A DNA stretch of 64,000 nt from Eurosta solidaginis. Taxonomy: Eukaryota; Arthropoda; Insecta; Diptera; Tephritidae. The stretch is from the NCBI RefSeq assembly GCF_040869045.1, contig NW_027136913.1, positions 496,001 through 560,000 on the forward strand, read 5' to 3'. A program made the translations under genes and the position numbers. The notes below the pieces were generated by a model. The model was not told where the DNA came from, ran no database searches, and saw only the letters and a program-made list of their open reading frames with translations. Below, in pieces: positions 12,155 to 22,384 of this stretch (its first letter is position 1; each line of letters begins with the position of its first letter).

Positions 12155-12762
12155 TTAAGTTAGATGGTACAGATGGCAGGTCATGCGTTGTAACCGCCTC
12201 GCATTTATTACCTTTGAACCATTATTACTCCTGATTATGCCTTGGTAGTTAGAGATAAAAATTTCGTTTTCGTTTATCAATTCTATATGCGTGTCATTCC
12301 GCCTCTTAAATTGGCATCTAGGTTCTCTTTGTTTTAGCAATCGTGGGAAGCAGTCGCTTTCCTCCATTTTGATCAAGGATTCTGATTTACATACTGTGGA
12401 TGAGCTGATCATTAAACAATCCTTCGTCAATCAGTATGTTCCTTTTTGATTGACGAGCATACTGCAGAGTTCTAAGTCACGCAGGTCAAGTTTTCTTCGT
12501 AGATTCCAGTGCGAGTAATTAGGAGGTTATATTTGTTACGCGTAACTTTGGGCATTGGGAAGATGAGTAGTGTCCCGTTTGTAAATACTGCATTTGCATC
12601 AGAACTGTGATATATTGTTGGAGGTTGACAACGTGTACCAGCTTTAATCACCCACCGATGATTCATCCAATTCCGTCCTGGATTATTGCGATTGGTGCCT
12701 TGTAATTGAAAATATGGAATCCGCTGATGGCCGATGCCAGCAGTGGGAATTTGCAACGCCAA
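12155..12762 (-). pseudogene. Envelope-like remnant (errantivirus env)
   Basis: Two frames (12,762-12,472 and 12,430-12,155), offset from each other, resemble the middle and later ectodomain of an insect errantivirus envelope glycoprotein. The second shows spaced cysteines in DCFPRLLKQREPRC followed by an acidic stretch and SNNGS. The first is Pro/Asn-rich and ends in YEENLTC. Signal peptide, fusion region and transmembrane anchor are not found in frame, and the 5' part is replaced by the CGGATTAGGCGCA array. In intact relatives the protein allows particle entry; here it is non-functional. Confidence 0.5.
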
Positions 12763-13286
12763 ATGTTATATCTAATTTAATGTTGTTAGTGGGTTAGTAA
12801 TCATTCGATTCTATGAATGTAGGTTATTGTTATTGGGTTAGCAAACAATTTGTCCTGTCACTTGTTGACTATTTAAGTATGTAAAGACTAGGTTTTTTAT
12901 TTGGCTAAATGTGTTAGTAGAGGTTTACAAAATATATTTCTGTTTCTTTAAAACGTTATTCCTAATTTAATGTTGTTAGTGGGTTAGTAATTATTAGATT
13001 CTATGAATATAAGTTTTTGTTTTGAGTTAGCAAAAATTGTTTCTACTACTTATAGATTACTTTTAACTATTTAAGTATGTTAGGGCTAGGTTTACAAAAG
13101 TTAGTTTTGCTCTTATTTTTTGTTAACATGCAAAATTCTTAGAGCTTTTCATTTTGTCGCTTTCTTATTTTTGTTAGTGTGCTAGTATTGAGGCATTGTT
13201 ACAAGAATAGTTACAATCGTTAGTTTGTTTAGTTAGGAAAAAATTAAATGTAGAAAAAAGGTATTGTCGTTCATTTTCTTTTCGTG

Positions 13287-13317
<31 letters not shown>

Positions 13318-13409
13318 CTTTGAGTAAGAAACAGAGATGTTCCTTATTTTGAATTTTTTAGTTTGCCTCAACTAAATTTACAGAATTTAGAATGTTAAAA
13401 AAGGTATGT

Positions 13410-14095
13410 CCTTTCATGCGGATTAGGCAAAGGTTATTGTTTTCTGTTTAATTTGCGGATCAAGCGCAAAAAGACAAGAACAAAAAATTATTCCTTTTTT
13501 TTCTTTTTTCTTTGTTCGTTTTTTTGTTTTGTGCGGATTAGGCGCAAGTGTTATAATTTTTTCTTTTAGTCATTTCACGGATTAGGCGCAAAATATATTA
13601 ATTTTAAAATTTCGTATACTTGCTTAGCTGATTAGGCGCATAAGCTTAAATTTTATTTTATTTTTTTATTTTCTTCTGTGGATTAGACGCAGAGTATTAT
13701 AATTTCATATATTGGCTTAGCGGATTAGGCGCATAAGCTTAAATTTTTTTTTTCTTTCTACGGATTAGGCGCAGATTATTCAAATTTCATATATTCGCTT
13801 AGCGGATTAAGCGCATAAGCTTAAAATTGTTTTCTTTTGTTTTTTTTTTTTTTTTTCATTCTACGGATTAGGCGCAGAGAATTAAATATGAATTTGCTTA
13901 GCGGATTAGGCGCATAAGCTCAAATTTTTCTTTTTTTTTTTTCATTCTACGGATTAGGCGCAGAGAATTAAATATGCATTTGCTTAGCGGATTAGGCGCA
14001 TAAGCTCAAATTTTTCTTTTTTCTTTTTCATCTACGGATTAGGCGCAGAGAATTAAATAAATATTTGCTTAGCGGATTAGGCGCATAAGCTCACA
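13410..14095. repeat. Array of about 15 CGGATTAGGCGCA motifs inside the LTR element
   Basis: A 13-bp core CGGATTAGGCGCA, with variants, recurs near 13,420, 13,456, 13,532, 13,578, 13,628, 13,679, 13,721, 13,760, 13,803, 13,863, 13,902, 13,948, 13,988, 14,034 and 14,073. Two alternating contexts (ctaCGG..gag and agCGG..taag) make an ~86-bp unit. Spacers are T-rich. It sits between integrase and the env remnant, where env coding would begin. Confidence 0.88.
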
Positions 14096-14366
14096 TTTTC
14101 CTCTTTTCTCCTGGACCAGAGGTGTTAACATTTCTCGAACCAGCTATGGGGAGATCGCCAGAATCCCGTTTGGAAGTAGTGTAGCCATTTGTCAAATTCG
14201 ATGGCACTACGAGCCTACTAAGGCACGATTTGTCCCACTTACAAGCCCGCTCTTGTTAGATAAACTCCCTCTTGGTGCCAGATCTTTTATAATTTCTTTT
14301 CAGGTTTTTTGTATGTTTGTTTGTTTTATTATGTGGGGGTATTTTGTCCCCTTCTTTTTACATTTT

Positions 14367-15195
14367 TTATATGTGCTTTATAATTTTTATCCCACTAAGT
14401 GTGGTTACAGAAACTTCGTTCTCCTTGGCAACTATTTCCTTTATATAAATTTGTTTTTGTTTCCCCTTTATTTGCTTATCCTTAACGTATATAACATCAT
14501 TTTTGTTATAACGCTTCTGCATGGTCCTTCTCCTATTATGTCTCTCAACCTTAGCCATCTGTTTCTATTTTAATAGTGTTTTTATGTATCTATTAATTTT
14601 CCTGCTTTTGTCAAGGAGTTCCTGATAGTTAGAAGCTTCTGAGCGAATAAAAAATATATCCGAAGGTTTCCTGTTCGTTACAGAGTGAACTGAATTATTA
14701 TAGCGATCTACTGCTATATTAACGAGTCCTTTAGTCCTGAGATCAGAGTTTTCCGCCTTCAGGCATCTATAAATTTCTAGTAACGTGGAGTGGAATCTCT
14801 CAATTTGGCCATTTACCTCACTTCTCTGAGATGAAGTGCGGTAAAGCTGAATTCCCAATGATTCTAATAAGTTCTGTATTATTGGGTTAATCAATCCCCG
14901 TTCATTATCACTGACTAAAATTTTTGGAGTTGTAAAATAGTGGAGAAGCTTCACAATTTTGTGTTTAAGGTGCAGAGTTCCTTTGTTCCTACCGTGAAAA
15001 AGCTTTGCGAATTTTAAAAATTTGTCAATAAAAATTAAAAATTGTTTGTTTCAAAAATATCTAGGTGAAGGATCTCGCAAGGTTGTGATGGGATTGATGT
15101 AGCCTGTAACTCTGTTTTATTAGGGTGTCTATCGTACTTACTAAACTTGCATGTTTCACAAGCCAGTACATATTTCCTAATTTGAGCACGCATTC
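14367..15195 (-). pseudogene. Integrase, broken
   Basis: From 5' to 3' on the minus strand: a zinc-binding region with CxxC wording (about 15,190-15,100), a damaged stretch with stops that should hold the first catalytic Asp (about 15,080-14,960), and an open frame (14,954-14,565) with the second Asp in VSDNERGL and the Glu in NGQIERFHSTL. A C-terminal frame (14,558-14,367) carries NDVIYVKDKQIKGK, like the DNA-binding tail of Gypsy integrases. The enzyme joins element DNA to the host genome. Stops and shifts make this copy inactive. Confidence 0.88.
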
Positions 15196-15434
15196 TAGGG
15201 AAATAATACCGCTCTAAAATCTGCTATTTTCAGTGACATTGCGGTGAGCCCTCTTATGCTCCTATCAACTTGGCCAAACATCTCTTCGTGCTTGCTAAGG
15301 ATTCTACGGATTTTTTCTTTTGTAGGCTCTGAAATGTTAGGATCGATAGGGAGGTCCGTGTAGATACTATTAACATGTGCCGTTTTGCGCTTAAGAGATA
15401 TTACTGTGTCTGGTTTTAATATCAATATGTTCAA
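15195..15434 (-). pseudogene. pol linker fragment; RT and RNase H deleted
   Basis: A 79-codon frame resembling the stretch between protease and reverse transcriptase, including SEPTKEKIRRILSKHEEMFG. It runs straight into sequence that belongs just before the integrase zinc-binding region (about 15,195). The RT and RNase H domains, normally more than 1.5 kb, are absent. The junction looks like an internal deletion. Confidence 0.7.
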
Positions 15435-15499
15435 TTCCCCCTCAAGAACTGCTCTGACTTCTGTCAGCGTATCGTCTCCAAGGATTCCATCAAAGGAGT

Positions 15500-15766
15500 T
15501 TAGCCCGGAAGGTTAAAGAATGTAGTGGGGATGTCCTTTCCCACAAACGTTAAAAAATGTCCACGAACTTTTCTATGTATTTTAATATTCCCCCCCCCCC
15601 CCCCCCCCCCCCCCCCCGCCGAAATGATTGTGAATGGTTTTTCCACCGCTGTGGAATTTTGTGCAACTCGTTCACTAATGTAATTCTTGTTATCCCCCAT
15701 GTATACCAAGAATTCTAGAGTTCCCTGATGTGGAGTGGCATAGTCTAAGTATGGTACACCAGACAC
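15500..15766 (-). pseudogene. Retroelement protease, active site degenerate
   Basis: This is the aspartic protease region of pol. The expected D-T/S-G triad is replaced: the strand reads FLVYMGDNKNYI, where the pattern around NKNYI is intact but the catalytic Asp and Thr positions are Tyr and Met. A run of 28 C (15,590-15,617), read as poly-Gly, interrupts the chain. The frame stops at 15,500 and the expected continuation lies in another frame. The enzyme cannot be active. Confidence 0.75.
15590..15617. repeat. Homopolymer of 28 C
   Basis: An uninterrupted run of C (G on the element strand) inside the protease region. It may be an expansion or an assembly artefact; the neighbouring frames are shifted. 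Confidence 0.8.
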
Positions 15767-15946
15767 GAGGCCCCTGCCGTAAAATTTAGTTGATCGCCAT
15801 CGCCTTGCTCCTGACCGTGTTCGATCGTAGTGTCTTCTCCTGCTTCCTCATCCACTGGTATTAAGTGAAACAACTTCTATTGTTTGCTTGGCCCCCTGCC
15901 TGATTGGAATAAAAACCTTTCCGAACGTGTGCCCCTTTTTAAATTG

Positions 15947-16297
15947 TTAAAGTCCTGTATTTGGCCGGTATTTTAGATATTCTGGTTTGGCGGGAAGGAC
16001 TAGGGTTTGTTCTAATAAATCCTGAAGGGGTAGAGTTGCTACGCCAATTTTGCGTAGTCTGATTGCTATTTCTCGTTTGACCGGAGTTCGGGTAGTTGCA
16101 GTTTGGTCCTGCCCGGCCTTGGTGTATACCTGAGAAATTTGTAAATGCTCCTGGTTGATTTGGAGCTGCCCTAACCTGACCGGCGTCATTATATTTGGGT
16201 TTACATAATACCGAGGGGCTATCGATTGGGAGTTGTTATTGAAATACCTATTTGGGCGGGGCTGGCGATATATGGCATTCCTGCGGTTGAAGTTCAT
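15947..16297 (-). pseudogene. gag C-terminal fragment
   Basis: A 116-codon frame rich in Asn, Arg and Gln, as in the nucleic-acid-binding tail of gag in errantiviruses, which often lack a CCHC knuckle. It follows the gag remnant and precedes the protease region. I assign it by position and composition only. Confidence 0.5.
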
Positions 16298-16472
16298 GAA
16301 CGTAAGGCATGCCGAGTAGGCCTCGGGCGACGATTTGGGTTTTGCACTAGTAGCCGAGTGGGGAGGTCACCATTTAGGCCTCTAATGAACACATCTAATG
16401 CTCTTCGAACCTTCTAAGTTGGGCGAGAATGGCTTTAACGGCGTCATTCATTTCCGTTAAGGAGTTTTTCAT
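16294..16472 (-). pseudogene. gag remnant (N-terminal/central)
   Basis: A start at 16,472 opens a short frame rich in polar residues that stops at about 16,395. A neighbouring frame carries FIRGLNGDL and LLVQNP, wording typical of Gypsy gag capsid regions, and stops at 16,294. A frameshift and a large deletion have removed most of the capsid. The protein would have formed the particle core. Confidence 0.65.
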
Positions 16473-16589
16473 TTTTCTGGATTCATGCTGGAATGAAAAG
16501 ATATACAATGAGGCTTACGATTTGTTACTTACAACCACCACTTCATTTGGGCTCGGTAAGTTTTGCTGATGCTTGTCTCCTTTTTGTTT

Positions 16590-16850
16590 TCTTGTTCTTA
16601 TTTTCACTGTAAGGATTTTTAGTTGATTCTTGCATATGTTTTGGTTTCTTGAATAAAAAAAAAATTTCTTTGTTTCGTATCTTCAATGCAAGGGTTTTTT
16701 ACTTGATTCTTCTATCTTTTTTGTTTTCTTGAATAAAAAAAATTATTTGTTTCTTATCTTCACTGCAAGGGTTTTTTTTATTCTTGAATCTTTTTTTTAA
16801 CAAAATAATTTTTTGGTTCTTATCTTCACTACACGAGTTTTTTATCCTTT
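16590..16850 (-). repeat. Tandem repeats in the 5' leader of the LTR element
   Basis: Four diverged units, spaced about 81, 80 and 63 bp, each contain a core related to TTATCTTCACTGCAAGGG (near 16,597, 16,676, 16,757 and 16,820) set in T-rich or A-rich sequence. They lie between the primer-binding site and gag. In the Drosophila gypsy element an insulator array sits in the same place, but no such function is shown here. Confidence 0.65.
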
Positions 16851-16900
16851 GATACTATTAACTAAATACAATTTCACTTGGAACGCGAACCCTGCACCGC

Positions 16901-16915
16901 ACTGCTCGGGCGCCA
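16901..16915 (-). promoter_or_regulatory. Primer-binding site (tRNA-Lys type)
   Basis: The minus strand reads TGGCGCCCGAGCAGT directly at the inner edge of the 5' LTR, sharing its last base. This resembles the complement of a tRNA-Lys 3' end (TGGCGCCCGA.CAG). Confidence 0.85.
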
Positions 16916-17348
16916 GTTAATCTCTCGTGTCCTGAGAGATATAAAAAATTAAAGGTGCGGCGAACCCACTGTTCGCCGATACTGATTTAAGAGTAAAACA
17001 CGAACAACTTCAATTTAAATTAATCACAATTTATTACGTGCCACTTGCACGTCCCAAAATTAACTGAACTAAACATCCAAATTAACTTGTTAGCTAACCT
17101 ATTACTGCTAACTATTTATGCTGCGGTTGCAGTTCCCATATTTCGCAAGTCGAACGCTTGCGCGTGTAGACAGGAATTGCTTATATTGCATTTCCCATGA
17201 TTTCAATAATTTCGATACCTGACCTGATCGTTGGTTGCGCGTGTGCTGCGTCAGCGAAGTTAGTAAGTGGAACAATATGATCACATGCCTGGCAACGTGA
17301 GTAAAGGGTGCGCCATTAGTTAGTATTGGGATTACAGGTGACATAACT
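16915..17348 (-). repeat. 5' LTR of the errantivirus-like element
   Basis: The 434-bp terminal repeat begins AGTTATGTCACC on the minus strand and ends ...TTAACT. It is identical in length to the other LTR and differs at two sites (17,089 and 17,295). It would hold the promoter and the start of the genomic RNA. Confidence 0.95.
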
Positions 17349-17434
17349 TCTATATCGATTAGTTTATGCCGTTACGGATTACCGTTATGCGAACAAAGTT
17401 AATATACTCTGGAAGCTCTGCTCGGCTGAGTATA

Positions 17435-17994
17435 AAAAGTGCGTATTCTCGTTTCTGAGAAATGGGCGATGATATAATTTAACATACTTAACATGACTGC
17501 CATAAGCTGTACACAACTATTGACATAAGATGCTACTTATTTACGTTAACCTTTCATCATATTTCACATCACAAACGCCACAACTGTCTCGAAAGTTATT
17601 TAAAAAATCTGAGATTTATTGTACTACCTTGTGCACAAAATTCCTTGCAAATTTTGTCTTTCTAACAAAAAAAAAAAACATCGAACATAATTTTTGACTT
17701 CCGAATCACGTCACGACTGCGGACAGCCAAAAATTCATTAAGCATAAAAATATGATAAACAGACAGACGATGAAATATGCCGAAATCAGGTTATTGCGCT
17801 TCAGATAGCATAAACGCGAAGCAAGCATTTTAGCAGCGGAAGTTGGTAGAAATTGCCCCCTACAAGATTGTGATTTGCGTGGCTCTTGTCTTCATAGCTA
17901 CTTGAAAAGACATATTCATAATGTTTCATTACCCGCATATATGCGAGATTGTAAATGTATGCCCATTTTATGGCATTTGAAAAATATGTAAGTA
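17435..17994. other. No gene seen
   Basis: AT-rich sequence between copy 1 of the DINE-like element and the satellite-bearing elements. I see no coding or RNA signal. Confidence 0.5.
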
Positions 17995-20900
17995 CTAGCC
18001 TTTACCCGCGGCCCCGTCCGCAAGGAGAAATTTAAATATATGGGCTATTCGCGTTAGCCTACTTATTATCTGTTTAAAATTTTGTTTTCTGTCTAATGCA
18101 TTTTATTTTTGTAATTGAGTAAAAAAAAGAACTAAATGAGCTGATAACCTGATAGGATCCCAAATGGTCCCGAAATTATCCAGAAAAAGCTATGAAATTA
18201 CCCCCACGCTATCGCGGACGGATCCCGAAAACCATCCAGAAATGCCCCGAAAGGGTCTCCAAAAGTTCCCCGAATAGTCCCCAAAAAAAACCCGAAATGA
18301 CAGCGACACGATTCTAGACGTATCTAGAGAACCACACAGAAATGATCCCTGAAGGTGTTCCATAATGATCCCGAAAAGGTTCCGAAATGACCCTGACGGG
18401 CTCCCGGGCGGATCTCAAAACCCATCCAGAAAATATCGAGGAAGGGTTCCTAAATTATCCCGACATACTCCAGAAAAAGTTCCGAAATGGCTCCCAGGGG
18501 ATCCACCACGGATCGCGAAAACCATACAGAAATGATTCCGGAAGGATCCCAAAATGGTCCCGAAATAGTCCGGAAATGACCCAGATGCGATCCCGCACAG
18601 ATCCAGAAATGATCCCGGAAGGGTGCAAAAACTATCCCGGAAAAGTAACAAAAAATCCGGAAATGGCTCCTACGGCATCCCGGACGGATCCAGAAATGAT
18701 CTCGAAAGTTCCCCAAATGTTCCCAAAATGGTCCCGAAATGACCCTGATGGATCCGTCAAACCATCAAGAAATTATGCCGAAAGGATCCCAAAATGATCC
18801 CGAAATAATACAGAAAAAGTCACGAAACGACCCCTACAGGATCCCCAAATGATCCCGTATTAGCCCCGAAAAGGTCCCGAAATAACCCCGACGGGATCCC
18901 GGACAAATCCCGAAAACCATCCAGAAATGATGCCGGAAGAAATCCCAAATGATTCCGAAAAAGTCCCGCATTGATTCCGACGGGATCCCGAACGGATACC
19001 GAAAATCATCCAGAAGTGATGCCAGAAAGGTCAGAAGGTAAGGGGTCATGGACGGATCCCATAAACCATCCAGAAATGATCCCGATATAGTCCCGAAGAA
19101 GTCCCGAAATGACCCTGACGGGATCTCGAACGCACCCCTAAATGACCCCGACCGGATCCTGAAAGCCATCTCTAAATTATCCCGAAATGACCCTGACTGG
19201 ACCCCGAAAGGATCCCGAAAACTTTTCAGAAATGATGCCGGAAAGGTCCTCAAATGATCTCCTAATAGTTCCGAAAAGACCCTGACGGGATCCCGAACGG
19301 ATCCCGACAACTATCTAGAAATGATGTCGAAAGGGCCCGCAAATGATCCCGTATTAGTCGAGAAAAAGTCCCGAAATGACCCCGACGGGATGCCGAACGA
19401 ATCCCAAAAACCATCCAGAAATGATGCCGGAAGGGACACCAAATGATCCCGAAAAAGTCCCGCAATTACTCCGACGGGATCCTGAACGGATACCGAAAAC
19501 CATCCAGAAGTGATGCCGGAAAGGTCCTCAAATGATCACCTAATAGTCCCAAAATGACCCTGACGGCATCCCGGACGAATCCTGAAAACCAATCTTAAAT
19601 GATGCCGAAAAAGTCCCGAAATGACCCTGATGGGACACGGAAAGGATCCCGAAAACTAACCAGAAATGATGCCGGAAAGGTCCTCAAATGATCTCCCAAT
19701 AGTTCCGAAAAGACCCTGACGGGATCCCGAACAGATCCCGACAACTATCCAGAAATTATACCGAAAGGGCCCGCAAATGATCCCGTATTAATCGAAAAAA
19801 AGTCCCGAAATGACCCCGACGGGATGCCGGACGAATCCCAAAAACCATCCAGAAATGATGTCGGAAGGGACCCCAATGATCCCGAAAAAGTCCCGCAATT
19901 ATTCCGACGGGATCCTGAACGGATACCGAAAACCATCCAGAAGTGATGCCGGAAAAGTCCTCAAATGCAAACCTAATAGCCCCAAAATTACCCTGACGGC
20001 ATCCCGGACAAATCCCGAAATCCATCCAGAAATGATCTTGGGAAGGTCCCAAAATGATCCCGAAATAGTCTCGGAAAAGTCCAGAAATTACCCTGACGGG
20101 TTCCCGGACGAATCCTGAAAGACCTCCTTAAATGATCCCGAAAAAACCCCGAAATGACCCTGACGGGATCCCGAAAGGATTCCGAAAACTATATAGAAAT
20201 GATGCCGGAAAGGTTCTCAAATGACCCCCTAATAGTCCCGAAATGACCGTGACGGGATCCCGAACGGATCCCGGCAACTATCCAGAAATTATGCCGAAAG
20301 GGTCCGCAAATGATCCCGTATTAGTCGAGAAAAAGTCCCGAAATAACCCCGACGGGATCCCGGACGAATCCCAAAAACCATCCAGAAATGATGCCGGTAG
20401 GTATCCCAAATGATCCCGAAATAATCCCGAAACGACCTCGTCGGCATCCCGGACGGATACCGAAAATTATCCAGAAATGATGCCGGAAAGGTCCACAAAT
20501 GAGCCCTAATATATCCGAAATTACCCTGATGGGATCCCGGACGGATCCCGAAAACCATCCAAAAATGATGTCGAAGGGGTTCCCAAATGATCCCGTATTA
20601 GTCGCGAAAAAGTCCCGAAATGACCCCGACGGCATCCCGGACGGATCCCGAAAAACCATCCAGAAATGATGCCGGAAGAGCCCCAAATGATCCCGAAAAG
20701 GTCCCCAAATGACCCCGACGAGATCCCGGACGGATACCGAAAACCATCCAGAAATGATGCCGGTAGGTATCCCAAATGAACCCGAAATAGTCCCGAAATG
20801 ACCCCGTCCGGATCCCGGACGGATCCCGACAACTATCCAGAAATGATGTCGAAAGGGTCCCCAAATGATCCCGCATTAGTCGAGAAAAAGTCCAGAAATG

Positions 20901-21887
20901 ACCCCGACGGGATCCCGGACGGATCTCGAAAACCATCCAGAAATGATGCTGGAAGAGACCCCAAATGATCCCGCAAAAGTCCCAAAATGACCCCGACAGG
21001 ATCCCGGACGGATCCCGTAAACCATCCAGAAATGATGCCGGAAGAGACCCCAAATGATCCCGCAAAAGTCCCAAAATGACGCCGACGGGATCCCGGACGG
21101 TTCCCGTAAACCATTCAGAAATGATGGCGGAGGAGACCCCAAATGATCCCGCAAAAGTCTCAAAATGACCCCAACAGGATCCCGGACGGATCCCGAAAAC
21201 CATCCAGAAATGATGCTGGAAGAGACCCCAAATGATCCCGCAAAAGTCCCAAAATGACCCCGACAGGATCCCGGACGGATCCCGTAAACCATCCAGAAAT
21301 GATGCCGGAAGAGACCCCAAATGATCCCGCAAAAGTCCCAAAATGACCCCGACAGGATAGATTTTACACCAGAGGGGGCGATAAAGGGGGCGCGGGGGCG
21401 GGCGGAGGGTGTCACTGCTTACTTTGTAAGCCCTCGACATATTTGACCACTTGAGTCTGTGATATTGGTGAAGGCCAGTATACATAAAGTTATGTGTAAA
21501 AATTATTGAAAAATAATTTCTCGAAGGGGTCGTGGGACCCCCACCCCTTTTTCCATGTTCGAAAAAAAAATCGCTAGTATACTACTGTCTGTGTCCCAAA
21601 TTTCATCAAAATCCGTGTAGCCATTCTGGCGTGATTCAGTCGCAAAGACGAAAAAGTATAATTATTAAATTATAACTGTTCCTAGGGGGCGGGGACCACG
21701 CCCCTTTTAAAAAATATATAGTTAGTAGATCCTTCTAGACTATTGGCTATATGTGTGCAAAATTTCATCCAAATCGGTCCAGCTGTTCTTGCGTGATTGA
21801 GTCACAAAGACAAACGTCTGGACAAACATCCAAACATCCAAACATCCAAACATCTTAACATCCAAACTTTGCCATTTATAATATATA
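17995..21887 (-). mobile_element. Helitron-like element with internal satellite, unit 1
   Basis: On the minus strand the 3' end is a short hairpin (GCGG-ACGGGG-CCGC) nine bases before CTAG at 17,998-17,995, followed by T. That is the layout of a Helitron terminus. The 5' module (21,355-21,887) is non-coding and holds a GC palindrome (GGGGCGGGGACCACGCCCC), two phrases of the type TTTCATCAAAATC/TTTCATCCAAATC, and an AAACATCC tract. Between the ends lies a satellite array (about 18,150-21,354). Its left two-thirds is degenerate and its right end is regular in 89-bp steps. No helicase or Rep coding is present, so it is non-autonomous. It abuts unit 2 directly. Confidence 0.72.
18150..21354. repeat. 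Degenerate satellite array (unit 1)
   Basis: Built from the same ~11-bp blocks (ATCCCGAAA, AGTCCCGAAATG, ATCCAGAAATGATGCC) but with irregular spacing and many substitutions. It becomes regular 89-bp copies from about 20,880 to 21,354. Confidence 0.88.
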
Positions 21888-22384
21888 CTAGCCTTTACCC
21901 GCGGCCCCGTCCGCAAGGAGAAAATAAAATATATGTGCTATTCACGTTAGCCTGCTTATCAAGTTGTCTGTTTAAAAATTTTTTCTGTCAATGTATTTTA
22001 TTTTTTAATACAGTAAAAAAAAGAACTAATAGTACAATAGTACAATACACTTTTTTCGAATTAAAAAAATACATTTTGTTTCTAAGTTAAATTAATTGAT
22101 ATGACAGGGGTGAAAGAATTACTACTCATAGAACAAAGGAGTGAAACTACAATTAGCTAAAACCAAAAGGAAGTTTTTAAATGAAAGCAGTGTTGCTTTT
22201 TCGGGTATTTAGTTGGTTAAAATATCACAAAAATTTTAATTATAGTTGTAATAGCTCGTTACAGGATTCATTTAAAAATAGAACGAAAAAGCTGTGATAT
22301 ATTAAAGATAAAACATACCGAATTTTAATTATGAATAATTTGCCGTAAATCCACGGCCATGTGTGCTGAATTACCGGTTTCGAA

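Larger units (their letters stand above)
11392..17348 (-). mobile_element. Gypsy/errantivirus-like LTR retrotransposon, recent but coding-defective
   Basis: This is a complete LTR element by structure. It has two 434-bp LTRs, a primer-binding site next to the 5' LTR, a polypurine tract next to the 3' LTR, and a 4-bp target duplication TCTA (11,388-11,391 and 17,349-17,352). LTRs with AGT...ACT ends, the gene order gag, protease, integrase, env, and a tRNA-Lys-type PBS fit insect errantiviruses of the Gypsy group. Most of gag, all of reverse transcriptase and RNase H, and much of env are missing, and the remaining frames carry stops or shifts. Because the LTRs differ at only two sites, the insertion looks recent. 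It was therefore probably mobilised by proteins from another copy (inference). Confidence 0.93.
9963..17434 (-). mobile_element. DINE-1-like (Helentron-class) element, copy 1, split by an LTR retrotransposon
   Basis: Read on the minus strand, this starts TATACTCAGCCGAGCAGAGC at about 17,434 and ends with a hairpin GTTCGG-loop-CCGAAC and CTTACTTG at 9,963. The short inner block that includes GAGCCATGTCCGTCCG-type wording (about 11,310-11,340) is the signature I know from INE-1/DINE-1 elements of flies. The flanking bases are A (T on the element strand) on both sides, as expected for Helentron insertion into TT. The interior is non-coding and holds several GGGCGTGG/CCACGCCC boxes. The 128-bp internal repeat present in other copies is reduced here to one or two units (10,060-10,250). 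The element is interrupted at 11,392-17,352. Confidence 0.72.

Noticed and set aside
13410..14095. Insect telomere repeat (TTAGG)n, because of GATTAGGCG motifs
   Set aside because: TTAGG occurs only inside a longer 13-bp core with AT-rich spacers, not as a tandem pentamer, and it lies inside an LTR element. Flies also lack TTAGG telomeres.
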